Shown: positions 33,222 to 42,372, counted from the first letter of the stretch. The stretch is DNA of 64,000 nucleotides from Cohnella sp. OV330 (GCF_900112065.1 NZ_FOKE01000001.1:209478-273477); one strand, 5' to 3'. Program-made: numbers and translations. The notes: generated by a model not told the origin, from the letters alone.

Positions 33222-34123
33222 AGACTGGTCTCCCCCACTTTGCGGCTTGCGACATTCGTTAAGTAGATGAGCGCCATGGTAACGAGACCCAAGGACAAAT
33301 TAATCGCCGTCGCATAGCTCATGCCGCCGCCGAGAATGCCGATCCGGTAGACGTAGGTCGAGATGATGTCCGCGGTGTCCATATTGCCGGCATTTCCAAG
33401 CAGGAACGCCTTGTCGAAAGGAATATTGAGAATGCCTCCGATACTTAGGATGAACATGATGACAATCGCCGGGATAATGCCGGGGATCGTCACGTGGAGC
33501 GTCTGCTTCCAACGGTTGGCGCCGTCCATCCGGGCCGCTTCGTACAGCTGGGGATCGATGGCCGCCAGCGCGGCGAGGAAGATGATCGTGCCGTAGCCGG
33601 TCATCTGCCAGATGTCCGACGCGATATAGATCGTCCGGAACCATTCGGGCCGCTGCAGGAAGTTGATCGGCTCGAAGCCGAGGGACTGGATGGCTTTGTT
33701 GATCCACCCGGTGCTCGGGGACAGCAGCATGATCATGATGCTGGACAAGACGACGCTGGAGAGGAAAAACGGCAAATAACTGACGGACTGCACGAAACGC
33801 CTGAACTTTTTCAAGCGCATCTCGTAGAACAAAATCGCCAGCGCGATCGGCGCAGGGAAGGCGAAGATAAACTTATATAAACCCAATAAGAGCGTGTTGC
33901 GGACAATGAGCCAGGCGTCGGGGTTGCTGAAAAACATCCGGTAATGCTTGAGCCCGACCCATGGGCTGTGCCAGACGCCCTTGAACAGGTTGTAGTCCAT
34001 GAAGGAGACCACGATCCCGAACATCGGGACGTAGTGGAACAAGAGATAATAAAGCAGCGCGGGGAACAGCAGCAGCAAATAAATCTTGTCGCGCTTGATG
34101 CGGTGAAAAACGGATTGCTTCAT
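33215..34123 (-). CDS. Sugar ABC transporter permease, LplB/YteP type
   Basis: This 302-residue permease starts MKQSVFHRIKRDKIYLLLLF and continues into the LplB opening FPALLYYLLFHYVPMFGIVV. The EAA loop is QLYEAARMDGANRWKQTLHVTIPG. The start is ATG at 34123 with AAGGAG upstream; a longer reading frame to 34171 would run into the preceding hairpin. It forms the membrane channel with the product of 32349-33221. Confidence 0.93.
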   Translation of the reverse strand: MKQSVFHRIKRDKIYLLLLFPALLYYLLFHYVPMFGIVVSFMDYNLFKGVWHSPWVGLKHYRMFFSNPDAWLIVRNTLLLGLYKFIFAFPAPIALAILFYEMRLKKFRRFVQSVSYLPFFLSSVVLSSIMIMLLSPSTGWINKAIQSLGFEPINFLQRPEWFRTIYIASDIWQMTGYGTIIFLAALAAIDPQLYEAARMDGANRWKQTLHVTIPGIIPAIVIMFILSIGGILNIPFDKAFLLGNAGNMDTADIISTYVYRIGILGGGMSYATAINLSLGLVTMALIYLTNVASRKVGETSLW

Positions 34124-34141
34124 GGCGTTGCTCCTTTCCGG

Positions 34142-34180
34142 AAAAGCACGAAGCCGTGCACTGCTTGTCAACGCACGGCT
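34142..34180 (-). other. Hairpin between binding protein and permeases
   Basis: The stem AGCCGTGC (34152-34159) pairs with GCACGGCT (34173-34180). A short TTTT follows on the minus strand. It is placed as an attenuator that would allow more binding-protein than permease mRNA, a common arrangement in such operons. Confidence 0.6.
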
Positions 34181-34200
34181 CCGCTGCTTGCTTTCGTTAC

Positions 34201-35760
34201 TTACTTCGTATTCGCGAGCTGACGATCGAGCGCCGTCTGGTACGTCGTGCGGACTTTCTCGAGGTCATGCTTGCCGAGCTCCTTGATAAAGGCGTCCCAC
34301 TCGCTCATCGGCCGGTCGCCGTTGATGAACTTCGTGACTTCGCCCGTCCAGAACTTCCACAGCTGGTCGTTCGCCGTCGAGAGCGTCGCCGCTTCGTCGG
34401 ATGTCAGGTTCGGACGGCTGTAGGCGACGGGGAACCGGTACTTCGGCGCCTCGACGTAAGCGTATTGCTCTTCCGGCTTGACCAGCGAGAGCCAGGCGTT
34501 GAAGTCGAACCAGCCGTAAGTTGCGGCGGTCTGGATACCGGAGATCACGCGCAGGTCGTTCGCTTCTTTGTAGTTGTCGTTGAACTTGCGCTTGCCGTCG
34601 ACGGTCGTGTACGTCTCGCCTTCCTTGCCCCAGCTCTGGATGTCCTTGCCCTTCTCGGAGAAGATGTAGTCCAGGTAGCGGTAGGCCGCGTCCTTGTTCT
34701 TGGACGTAGAGGCGACTGCCAGGCCGTAGCCCTCTTGGCCGCCCTTCGGCAGGTAAGGCTTGTCGCCGGAACCGATCGGAGGCGCCATGAACTGCAGGTG
34801 GCCGTCGGTCAGCTGGCTGTTCATGATTTCGATCTGGCCGATGAATTGGACGGTGACGAACGCCTTGTTGGTCGACATAAACTGCGTCCAGGCCTTGTAG
34901 TCCATCGTCAGCCAGTCCGGCGGAATGAGCTTTTCCTTCACGAACTTGTTCAGCCACTCGACCATCGTCTTGGCGTTCGGGTCTTCGAGACCGAACTTCA
35001 TCTTGGTCGGATCGGCCGGATCCTGATAGAACTCCGGATAGATATCGAAGGAAGGACCGAACGTATCGAGCGTGCTCAGGCCGTGGCGGAACAGGAACGG
35101 ATAGCTGTCGGGATAGATCTCCTTGAGCTTCTTGGCCACCGTGTACAGTTCATCCCACGTCTTCGGAACCTCGAGATTGTTCTTCTTAAAGATGTCGTCG
35201 CGGTAAAACCAGACCATCTGGCTGCCTTCGCCCGCGCCGTCGTTAATGATGCTGAAGATCTCGCCGTTCGGCGACACCACGCGGGACATGACGTCCGGAT
35301 GGCTGTCGAGGAACGCCTTGACGTTGGGCATCTGGTCCATATGCTTGGACAGGTCCTCGAAGGCGCCTTGGGAACCGAACTTCTGAACGTCGTTCGGGAA
35401 TACGGACAGCACGTCGGGCATGTCGCCCGAAGAGACTGCCAGCGCCAGCGATTCCGGGCCGGTCGCGAGCACTTGCTCGACGTCGATGTTGGTCTCTTCC
35501 TTGACCCACTTCCATACGCCCCAGTCCGGCTTTGGCGGCCATGCCGTGTTGTTTTCCGTAAAGATACGAATCTTGGCCGGCTCCGGCAGCGCAGTCGACG
35601 CGCTCGCCGATGCGCTCTGCGTGGCGCTTGCGGTCTGGCCCGCGTCTGCCGAGCCCGAGGAGCTCGCGGCCGGCTCATTATTATTATTGTTGCTGCTGCA
35701 ACCGCTCACGGTCAGCGCGACCGCCGCCGCGGCCGCCCATGTCCATTTCAACGATTTCAT
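34201..35760 (-). CDS. Sugar ABC transporter binding lipoprotein, LplA type
   Basis: This 519-residue lipoprotein has the signal AAAAVALTVSGC (cysteine near residue 21), an Asn-rich linker, and a mature domain beginning IRIFTENNTAWPPKPDWGVW. It is an LplA-type extracellular binding protein but belongs to a different branch from the three paralogues at 14850-22114. It is the first gene of the second importer operon and is followed by a hairpin and two permeases. The gene just upstream encodes a membrane AraC regulator, which probably controls this operon. Confidence 0.93.
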   Translation of the reverse strand: MKSLKWTWAAAAAVALTVSGCSSNNNNNEPAASSSGSADAGQTASATQSASASASTALPEPAKIRIFTENNTAWPPKPDWGVWKWVKEETNIDVEQVLATGPESLALAVSSGDMPDVLSVFPNDVQKFGSQGAFEDLSKHMDQMPNVKAFLDSHPDVMSRVVSPNGEIFSIINDGAGEGSQMVWFYRDDIFKKNNLEVPKTWDELYTVAKKLKEIYPDSYPFLFRHGLSTLDTFGPSFDIYPEFYQDPADPTKMKFGLEDPNAKTMVEWLNKFVKEKLIPPDWLTMDYKAWTQFMSTNKAFVTVQFIGQIEIMNSQLTDGHLQFMAPPIGSGDKPYLPKGGQEGYGLAVASTSKNKDAAYRYLDYIFSEKGKDIQSWGKEGETYTTVDGKRKFNDNYKEANDLRVISGIQTAATYGWFDFNAWLSLVKPEEQYAYVEAPKYRFPVAYSRPNLTSDEAATLSTANDQLWKFWTGEVTKFINGDRPMSEWDAFIKELGKHDLEKVRTTYQTALDRQLANTK

Positions 35761-36008
35761 TCCGACACCCCGTCCTTTTCGAATGTAGTCTTATGGCTGC
35801 CTTGCGATTAGGTTGCCTTGCGCGTTATGCTCGCCATTCCGTTCGGCTTCGGCATCGCCCCGGCCGTCCTTCGGCTTGCTCTCATCGTAGGCGGTCCGGG
35901 CCCGCCCGGTAAATAATCGGTTGTCTTTAAAAATTGTACTTTTTTCGAGGCGCATTAAAAAAGTATTAACTTTCCGTAAAACAGGCAAAAAACAAGCGCT
36001 AAACAAGC
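35761..36008 (-). promoter_or_regulatory. Promoter region of second importer operon
   Basis: This region between the AraC terminator and the binding-protein start holds no gene. It contains AT-rich elements that resemble the AAAAGTGC sites. One at 35925-35945 reads AAAAAAGTACAATTTTTAAAG on the minus strand without its last base, and another near 35960-35980 reads AAAGTTAATACTTTTTT. They are candidate AraC binding sites. No confident -35 or -10 pair was picked. Confidence 0.4.
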
Positions 36009-36051
36009 AAAAACGGCGGCAGGACGGGCCTCTCCCCGTTCCCTGCCGCCG
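36009..36051 (-). terminator. Rho-independent terminator of AraC gene
   Basis: A 10-bp GC-rich stem (CGGCGGCAGG at 36014-36023 with CCTGCCGCCG at 36042-36051) continues inward with ACGGG/CCCCGT. Five T residues follow on the minus strand (36009-36013). It begins 7 bp past the AraC stop. Confidence 0.9.
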
Positions 36052-36057
36052 CCGGCT

Positions 36058-38271
36058 TCATTCCTCCGGAGCGCCTTGCATGCTCTTCCGGTAATCGCTG
36101 GGCCGAAGACCCGTGTACTTCTTGAACATCCGGTTGAACGAGGCGATGTTGCGATAGCCGACGGCCTCCGCCACTTCCTGGATCTTGGCGCGGCCGTTTA
36201 CGAGCATGGCCGCCGCCTGCGCGATGCGCGTCTCGTTCACGTACTCGACGAAGTTTTTGCCGGTCTTCTCCTTGAAGTAGGTCGACAGGTAGCCGCTGCT
36301 GAGGTTCAGCTTTTCCGCGAGCGCGTCCAGATAAATTTCCTCCGACAGATGCTCGTTGACGTAATTCATGACGAACGTGGTCACCGTATCCTTGCGGTCC
36401 TTCTTGCCCTCGATCTCCTCCGCCGTCCGCCTGACCCATTCGAGCAGCAGTCGCTCGAGCGCCTCGATCGTGACGCAGCCCTCGATGCGCTGCTCCGCGT
36501 TTTCCAGGATGGCGTCCGCGGCGGGCGTGCCAAGCTGGTCGGCGGCGACGCTGCGGATTCGTTCCGTCACGGACTCGGCAAAGCCGAGCCAGGCGGCCGC
36601 CGTCAGCTCCCGGTCGCGCTGCTTCGCGAAGAAGCGCTCCATCAGCCGCTCCAGCACTTCGCCATGGCCTTCTCTCAGATTCGCCCTGAACTCGGCCTCC
36701 TCTTCCTGGGAGAAGGCGATTCCCGTCTCCCGGCTTGAAGAAGACGTCACGATCTGCGTCTCGTCTACGAGACCGCGATCGTCGATCCGCTCCCGCACTT
36801 CCTTGTAGGCGGCGCTGATCTGATCGGACCGATCGTAGATCGAAGTGACCGCGATCGTGATCGTGCCGCTGTCCCTGTCCTGGTCGAACACCGACTTCAT
36901 CTCCCGCAGCAGCTCCTGCAGCGTCTCCAGCCGGTCGATGAACACCAGGCTCAGAATCTGGTTGTATTCCACCTGGTTCGTCAGCGCGTCCGGGAATACC
37001 CGGTTGAGCTTGTCCTCGATGAATACCTTCATATAATACAGCCAGCTGCTGAAGGTTCCGTCGTCCCAGCTCGCGCCCTTTTTCTCGACGACCTGGAACA
37101 TGACGAATACGAAAGGCTTGCCCGTGAACTCCAGCTTCGCGGCGTCCCTGCCGCTCCCGCCCCGGATGTCCTTCAGCAGATGAATGAACGCCCATTGCCG
37201 CATCAGCTTGTTCTTGTCCTGAAGTTGGTTGCTGATCAGGTCGAACTCCTTGATGCTCGATCGGTACGGCGCCGCTTCGTTCGTCCCCCTGATCGAAGCG
37301 ACCAGCTGCTTGAACGGATTGTTGATGCGAGCGGCCATCAGGAGCGAGATGACGATGCTGAACAACACGACCGCGACGACCAGCACGACGAGCGTCAGGT
37401 TCAGGCGAGTCTGCGAGGCCATCTGCGCGACGGGCAGCCGGTGCATGTAGGTCATGCCGCTCGCGCCCGTTCTGTAAAAATGATACCGGTTGTCCAGCAC
37501 GAACGACTCTCCGCTCCGCGCTTTAAGCGCATCGAGCGCAGGGAAGCCGCTCGTCTGCGACCTTTCGAACAACGTCTCTCCCGCCGTGCCGTAAATGATG
37601 AAGTCGTCGTTGAGCGATTGGTGGAACGCCTCGTACATCTTGCTCGCGTCGAGGAACACCGCCATATAGAAGTCCTTGTTGTCCGAACGCTTGAAGATCA
37701 TCGGGATGTAGTCGCCGACGACCTCCTTTCTGCCGGTGAAGAGATGCGAGTTAAAGCGGTCCGCCGGAAAAATATGATTCGTGTACGGTTCCTCGAACTG
37801 CTTGTCCCAGAACGACTTGGGATATTTCTCGCCCGCCATGAACACGTCGAACAGATTGTCGGGCGTCGTGCTCGCCGATTTGTCGATGACGAACTGATGC
37901 GACTTGGAATAAAACACGATGTCGGCGATATACAGGTTCGCGTTGGACACCTGGGACAGAATATCCGTGATAATGGTGCCGAAGTCCGAGTATTTCGGTT
38001 CCCGCTGCAGCTTTTGCACGCGATCGCTGAACAAAAAGAGGTACATCTGCTGGCGGATGATATTAAAATGCTTTTCGTAGTTCTCCATCGTGCTGTCAAG
38101 CATGAGCGTGTTGTACTTCACGATCTCCTGCCGGACATTGCTCTTGGAAACGGAAAGCGCATACGCGGTCAAAGACACGAGGAGAATGATAATGCACAAA
38201 AAACCCGCCATGAGGCGCAAAAAGAGCGTCGTCGAGAGATTGCGGAAATAACGCAGCGGCTGGAGCTTCAT
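36058..38271 (-). CDS. Membrane-bound AraC-family regulator
   Basis: This 737-residue protein has a membrane segment at about 15-40 (LMAGFLCIIILLVSLTAYAL), an extracellular sensor region, a second membrane segment at about 285-310, a linker and a C-terminal AraC-type double helix-turn-helix. The DNA-binding end has LDALAEKLNLSSGYLSTYF and MFKKYTGLRPSDYR. The start is taken as ATG at 38271 (MKLQPL) with AGGATG upstream; in-frame ATGs further 5' give a head unlike other family members. It lies directly upstream of the LplABC-like operon with a terminator between, and is its likely activator. Confidence 0.92.
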   Translation of the reverse strand: MKLQPLRYFRNLSTTLFLRLMAGFLCIIILLVSLTAYALSVSKSNVRQEIVKYNTLMLDSTMENYEKHFNIIRQQMYLFLFSDRVQKLQREPKYSDFGTIITDILSQVSNANLYIADIVFYSKSHQFVIDKSASTTPDNLFDVFMAGEKYPKSFWDKQFEEPYTNHIFPADRFNSHLFTGRKEVVGDYIPMIFKRSDNKDFYMAVFLDASKMYEAFHQSLNDDFIIYGTAGETLFERSQTSGFPALDALKARSGESFVLDNRYHFYRTGASGMTYMHRLPVAQMASQTRLNLTLVVLVVAVVLFSIVISLLMAARINNPFKQLVASIRGTNEAAPYRSSIKEFDLISNQLQDKNKLMRQWAFIHLLKDIRGGSGRDAAKLEFTGKPFVFVMFQVVEKKGASWDDGTFSSWLYYMKVFIEDKLNRVFPDALTNQVEYNQILSLVFIDRLETLQELLREMKSVFDQDRDSGTITIAVTSIYDRSDQISAAYKEVRERIDDRGLVDETQIVTSSSSRETGIAFSQEEEAEFRANLREGHGEVLERLMERFFAKQRDRELTAAAWLGFAESVTERIRSVAADQLGTPAADAILENAEQRIEGCVTIEALERLLLEWVRRTAEEIEGKKDRKDTVTTFVMNYVNEHLSEEIYLDALAEKLNLSSGYLSTYFKEKTGKNFVEYVNETRIAQAAAMLVNGRAKIQEVAEAVGYRNIASFNRMFKKYTGLRPSDYRKSMQGAPEE

Positions 38272-38671
38272 GGTGATCATCCTGTCTGTTTGGCCGGTGC
38301 GCCCGGGCGTCCCTCGAAGGTCTGCCGCCGGGAGCTGCCAATAATTATGTACCATCGTAACGGATTCAGCTGCCAAGCGATGACATTTATACCATACAGG
38401 TTCAAGGCTGATGCAAACGACCTATGTCCATCATAATAGCCGAAGGCATTTCGAGACAAATCTTTTTTGCGTCTTTATACGTTTTCGTGATGAAAGCGCA
38501 AAAAAACGATAGCGGCACCGTCCGCTCTCGCCGGCGTTCGATCGTTTATTCATCATAAAAAAGGGATTGGGATGGAAGGGTTGGACATCGCCTGCATGCA
38601 GGAGTTCCCGCTTGACGAAAGAAGCGCTGAAGGGGAACTCCTCGGGGCCTTAGCGGCCGGTTGCCGGGGCG
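38272..38671. other. Intergenic region without a gene, 400 bp
   Basis: The part next to 38271 is the upstream region of the AraC gene. A terminator hairpin lies at 38501-38547. Between that hairpin and 38672 there is GC-rich sequence with no supported gene. A reading frame at 38572-38787 on the plus strand overlaps the small gene on the other strand and is not supported. Confidence 0.6.
38501..38547 (-). terminator. Putative terminator of small protein gene
   Basis: AAACGAT (38504-38510) pairs with ATCGTTT (38541-38547), with partial CGGC/GCCG pairing inside, and T residues follow on the minus strand. It is about 125 bp past the stop of the 38672-38983 gene, which is rather far. Confidence 0.5.
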
Positions 38672-38983
38672 TTACGCTTTTTTTCCTGTGTATTCGGCGT
38701 TCGCCGTATCGAGCATCGTCTTCCAGTCGGCGAAGTTCGTCTCTCTGGCGACGTGCCGTTCCCACAGCTCCTCATGAATGTTTTTGATATCCTCATGGGA
38801 GTATACTTGGAAGTTGCCCTTCTCGAGAAACGCGAGGAACGAGCCGAAGTTCGTGTGCTTGCTCATGAACGCTTCGTTGAACAGCTTATCCAGCGAGACA
38901 TGGTTCGGATCCTCTTGGAACGTGCGCTGGCCCTGCAAGTCTTTTAACAATTCATCCATCGACATCGGTTTTTGCTTTTTCAA
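38672..38983 (-). CDS. Small conserved-looking protein of unknown function
   Basis: This 103-residue protein is not recognised. It is hydrophilic, starts KKQKPMSMDELLKDLQGQRT, has an acidic and aromatic middle (NFGSFLAFLEKGNFQVY) and ends with a helix-rich region and TGKKA. No signal peptide, membrane segment or cysteine motif is seen. The start is taken as TTG at 38983 with AGGAG 7 nt upstream; the longer frame to 39085 has no such site. It stands alone between an AraC gene and a repeat array. The composition and ribosome binding site support a real gene, but no function can be proposed. Confidence 0.7.
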   Translation of the reverse strand: MKKQKPMSMDELLKDLQGQRTFQEDPNHVSLDKLFNEAFMSKHTNFGSFLAFLEKGNFQVYSHEDIKNIHEELWERHVARETNFADWKTMLDTANAEYTGKKA

Positions 38984-39101
38984 ACGACCACTCCTAATTT
39001 TTAACGATACTCCATTATTGCCGCATTCCGCCAAAGTTACAAGTGAGAGCGCGCGATTCTCATGCGTATCCGGGCGGAAACACAAGAAAATGAGTCTTTA
39101 A

Positions 39102-39345
39102 AACCGGGATCGTGGGCGCTCTTATTGTGCCGAACGGGGTACTGTAAAGGCAATAACGGTCGTGAGCGCCGCTATTGTGCCGAAAAGACCAGCTGCTAGG
39201 GCAATAACGGTCGTAAGTACCGCTATTGCGCCCAAACAGGTTCACTGCCAAGCCAATAACGGTCATATGTACCGCTATTGTGCCGAAAAGACCAACTACC
39301 AGGGCAATAACGGTCATAAGTACCGCTATTGTGCCAAAGTCTAGC
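39102..39345. repeat. Five tandem palindromic units, 50-52 bp period
   Basis: Four well-kept units begin CAATAACGGTC at 39151, 39202, 39254 and 39305, and a degenerate one precedes them. Each holds the inverted repeat AATAACGGT-N6/7-ACCGCTATT followed by GTGCC or a close variant. The sequence CCGCTATYGYGCC is shared with the array at 20487-20611. The gap between the small gene and the AraC remnant holds nothing else recognisable. Confidence 0.85.
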
Positions 39346-39395
39346 GTAGGAGGTCGAAGTAGCTGAAAAACCGGCTATCTAGGCGGCGGGCAAGG

Positions 39396-39635
39396 GTCCG
39401 TGCATCTAACCCGCACTACTTCGGCCAGGTATTAAAGAGCCGGAGCGGACAGCTCTTCAATACTTATCTGACGCAGGTCCGCGTCGAGAAAGCCTGCGAG
39501 CTGCTAAGAAATTCGGAACTTAAAGTCTACGAAATCGGGGAAAAGGTCGGCTATATCGATCCGAAGTACTTCGCCAAGGTGTTCCAAAAGCAAATGGGCA
39601 TGACGCCGAACGAATACAGGCTGAAAAAGGAGTAG
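39396..39635 (+). pseudogene. AraC/YesN-type regulator remnant (C-terminal end)
   Basis: Frame-by-frame reading of 39417-39635 gives about 72 residues that match the second helix-turn-helix of AraC-family proteins. It includes YFGQVLKSRSGQLFN, YEIGEKVGYIDPKYFAKVFQ and the closing GMTPNEYRLKKE before a TAG stop. There is no start codon or upstream receiver or sensor part. Immediately 5' the sequence VHL appears in a different frame from the NPHYF it should precede, which suggests a one-base loss. It is the tail of a YesN-like response regulator or AraC gene whose front has been lost, next to a repeat array that may mark the break. Confidence 0.82.
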
Positions 39636-39649
39636 CGCGTACGCGTCGT

Positions 39650-40546
39650 CTATTCGGCGAGCAACTGCTCGCACCAGCGGCGCATCCTGGCCGCATACGG
39701 CGCCAACTCGTGCTCGGTCCCCAGCTCGTTCAGCAGCGCCGTGACGAGGAAGCGACGCGGTTCCTCCTTCTCCCCCTCTTCCCGGAGCAGCTCCAGAATC
39801 TGCTCCAGCTCCCGCTTGCGCGCATTCGGCACGCTCAACTCGCGTATCGTGGAAGCTGCTTGCTCGAGCACCGCGCCGGCGCATCGCTCGATCGACTCCC
39901 GCAGCGATTCCGGCTGCTCGGACTCGAACTCCGTCATCGATCCGGCCGGCAGCATCGGCTCCGTCTTCCGCGCGAGCAGGCCCGCGACCAGATCGTCCAT
40001 CCGGTCGGCGAAGTACGCGGCCAGCGCCGTTACCGAGAGCGGCTTGGCGGACGTCTTCATCAGATGGAGGTATTCCTTCGCCATCGCGTTCAGGATCATG
40101 ACCGCGTCCCAAATATGCGGCTCGAGCGCTTCCCCGTACCGGCGCTGCAGCACGCCGCGATTAAAGTTGATCAGCCGGGCGCGTTTGCGGAAGAGCAGCG
40201 GACCGAGCTTGTCGCCGGGAATCGCGGGCTTTTCCTTCAACGAATTCGCCACGAACAATCCGTGATTAAGAAAATAGTCGAGCTGATGACTGATCTCCTC
40301 TACGAACAGCTCGCGAGGGGACAGCTCGGTCCGCTCCCGGATCCGTTCGGAATCTTCCATGATCCGCGCGAAATGCACCTCCATGATCTCGATGTACAGG
40401 TCCTCCTTGGACGGGAAAAACTTGTACAACGAGCCCTTGGCGATGCTGCAGTCGTCCGCGATATCTTGAATGGACGTCGCCTCATAGCCCTTCTCCGCGA
40501 AAAGCCGCTCGGCCGAGTCCACGATTTTGTTTTTAAGAATGCTCAT
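39650..40546 (-). CDS. TetR/AcrR-family transcriptional regulator
   Basis: This 298-residue protein is longer than most TetR repressors. The N-terminal helix-turn-helix is at about 25-55 (TSIQDIADDCSIAKGSLYKFF). The rest is a helical ligand-binding region with an extended Glu/Arg-rich C-terminal part. The start is ATG at 40546 with GGGAGGG upstream, though spacing is short. It is divergent from a DHA2-type efflux gene, which it very probably represses. The long C-terminus is unusual and may form extra dimer contacts or bind a large ligand. Confidence 0.9.
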   Translation of the reverse strand: MSILKNKIVDSAERLFAEKGYEATSIQDIADDCSIAKGSLYKFFPSKEDLYIEIMEVHFARIMEDSERIRERTELSPRELFVEEISHQLDYFLNHGLFVANSLKEKPAIPGDKLGPLLFRKRARLINFNRGVLQRRYGEALEPHIWDAVMILNAMAKEYLHLMKTSAKPLSVTALAAYFADRMDDLVAGLLARKTEPMLPAGSMTEFESEQPESLRESIERCAGAVLEQAASTIRELSVPNARKRELEQILELLREEGEKEEPRRFLVTALLNELGTEHELAPYAARMRRWCEQLLAE

Positions 40547-40567
40547 AGGCCCTCCCGAAAATAATGA

Positions 40568-40597
40568 TTGACAAAGATTACCCAAACGCGATACAAA
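40568..40597 (+). promoter_or_regulatory. Sigma-A-like promoter of efflux gene
   Basis: TTGACA (40568-40573) and TACAAA (40592-40597) are separated by 18 bp in the divergent region between the TetR gene and the efflux gene. Imperfect dyad sequences follow (TGACTG near 40616 and TAGTCA near 40644), which may hold the repressor site. Confidence 0.6.
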
Positions 40598-40715
40598 TAG
40601 GCCTGTAGCCTTTTATGACTGTGCGGTTTTTATTAAAACTGTATAGTCAGAACGTTAACGGAAAATCAGGCTTCCGTCAAGGCTCAGGCCCTTATCTGGA
40701 AAGGATTGAGTTCAC

Positions 40716-42203
40716 ATGGCAAATTCGCGTACGGCCTCGCCTGCCCAAGGAGAGCCCTTCTCGCTACTCAAACTGCTGCCGCCGCTCCTCGCCGTTATCA
40801 TCGGCATGTTCATGGTTATCCTTGACACGACGGTCGTGAACAATGCGATCCCGACGCTGGTCGACGACTTCGGCACCACCCTGCATCATCTCCAGTGGGC
40901 GGTCACCGGCTACACGCTCGCCCTGTCGGCCGTCATCCCCCTCGCCGGCTGGTTGACCGACAAATTCGGTTCCAAGCGCGTCTTCGTCGCGACTATCGTG
41001 ATGTTCACGCTCGGCTCCGCGCTCTGCGCGCTGGCGACGAACACGGAGCAGCTCGTCGTCTTCCGCGTCATCCAGGGCATAGGCGGCGGCATGGTCGCGC
41101 CAATCGGCATGGCGCTCGTCTTCCGCATCTCGCCGCCGGAGAGGCGAGGCGCGGTCATGGGCATGCTCGGCATCCCGATACTGCTCGCGCCCGCGCTTGG
41201 GCCGGTGCTGTCAGGCTATTTCGTCGAGTACGTCTCGTGGCACTGGATCTTCCTGATTAACCTGCCGATCGGCGTCGCCGCCGTGATCGTCGCGTGGCGC
41301 TACCTGCCCGCGTTCGAACGCGGCAAGCCGCCGGCGCTCGACATCCTCGGCATGATCCTCGGTCCGATCGCATTCGCCATGCTGGCGTTCGGCGTCAGCG
41401 AGGGCGGCACGGACTGGGGCTCCGGGCGCACGTTAACGGGCCTTATCGTCGGCGGCGTATCGCTCCTGCTCTTCATCTTCGTCGAATTGAGGCATCGTCA
41501 GCCGCTGCTGGAGCTGCGCGTATTCAAGAGTTTCGCCTTCACGCAAGGCATTATCTTGTCTTGGATCCTCTATGCAGCGCTGTTCGGCTCCATCATCCTG
41601 TTCCCGCTCATGCTGCAGCAGGCCAAGGGCTATACGCCGCTGGAGACCGGACTCATCCTGCTCCCGCAGGCGCTTGGATCCATGCTCGGCATGCCGATCG
41701 GCGGCCGCCTGTTCGACCGGTTCGGCGCGCGTCCGATCGTCATCACGGGTACGGTGTTCATCTCCGCGGCACTGCTCATCATGTCGCAGATCACGCTTGA
41801 TCGTCCGCTGTACGTCATCATGCTCAACCTGTTCCTGCTCGGCTGCGGCATGGGGCTGTCGATGATGACGATGAACACTTACATCCTCAATACCGCGCCG
41901 AAAGAGCTGGTCGGCCGCGTCACGCCGCTCACCAACTCGGCCCAGCAGGTCATCGTCTCCTTCGCGGTCGCCGGTCTGACGGGTTACCTGTCCACACACA
42001 GCGACAAAGTCCTCGCGGCCTACAAAGGTCCGAATCCGCTGGAGGCCCTCGTCGGAGCGTTCGGCGACACCTTCTTGCTCACCTCTGGCTTCGCGATCGC
42101 CGGCTTCGTACTCAGCCTGTTCATCCGTCGCGTCAAGCCGGCCGCGCAGAAGAGCGACTCCGGCGAGGTCCGGGCGGAGGAGAGCGTGTTGGCGGGGCAC
42201 TAA
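40716..42203 (+). CDS. DHA2-family (EmrB/QacA-like) multidrug efflux MFS transporter
   Basis: This 495-residue protein has about 14 predicted membrane segments. Motif D1-type LDTTVVNNAIPTL occurs in the first segment, and the loop motif GWLTDKFGSKRVF is present, both hallmarks of drug:proton antiporters of the EmrB/QacA group. Motif C-like sequence GPVLSGYF is also present. The ATG at 40716 is preceded by AAAGGA. It is paired with a divergent TetR regulator and followed by a hairpin terminator, so it is a single-gene unit induced by a toxic compound. The exported compound is unknown. Confidence 0.93.
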   Translation: MANSRTASPAQGEPFSLLKLLPPLLAVIIGMFMVILDTTVVNNAIPTLVDDFGTTLHHLQWAVTGYTLALSAVIPLAGWLTDKFGSKRVFVATIVMFTLGSALCALATNTEQLVVFRVIQGIGGGMVAPIGMALVFRISPPERRGAVMGMLGIPILLAPALGPVLSGYFVEYVSWHWIFLINLPIGVAAVIVAWRYLPAFERGKPPALDILGMILGPIAFAMLAFGVSEGGTDWGSGRTLTGLIVGGVSLLLFIFVELRHRQPLLELRVFKSFAFTQGIILSWILYAALFGSIILFPLMLQQAKGYTPLETGLILLPQALGSMLGMPIGGRLFDRFGARPIVITGTVFISAALLIMSQITLDRPLYVIMLNLFLLGCGMGLSMMTMNTYILNTAPKELVGRVTPLTNSAQQVIVSFAVAGLTGYLSTHSDKVLAAYKGPNPLEALVGAFGDTFLLTSGFAIAGFVLSLFIRRVKPAAQKSDSGEVRAEESVLAGH

Positions 42204-42244
42204 AACGAGAAGAAGAGGATTGAATAATACGAGTTAAACCTGAT

Positions 42245-42303
42245 GGTGCTATGCTGCGCCAGTGCCGCTTGTCGCGGTGCTGGTCGCGGGATAGCGCCTT
42301 TTT
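42245..42303 (+). terminator. Terminator of efflux gene
   Basis: GGTGCTAT pairs with ATAGCGCC (42291-42298) and an inner imperfect stem joins CCAGTGCCGC to GCGGTGCTGG. Five T residues follow. It lies 42 bp past the stop. Confidence 0.75.
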
Positions 42304-42372
42304 CAGTTATAGCGAAGGTTTACGCGCGGTTTTTCAGGTTTGCGGGGCTGCCAGGCGGCGATTTGAGGTGAA

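Noticed and set aside
38485..38502. Possible cre site (TGAAAGCGCAAA) upstream of the AraC gene
   Set aside because: It matches only one half of the consensus and is placed within a terminator region.
38572..38787. 71-codon plus-strand frame starting MEGLDIACMQEF
   Set aside because: It overlaps the 38672-38983 gene on the other strand and turns into Ser/Arg-rich shadow sequence over that overlap.
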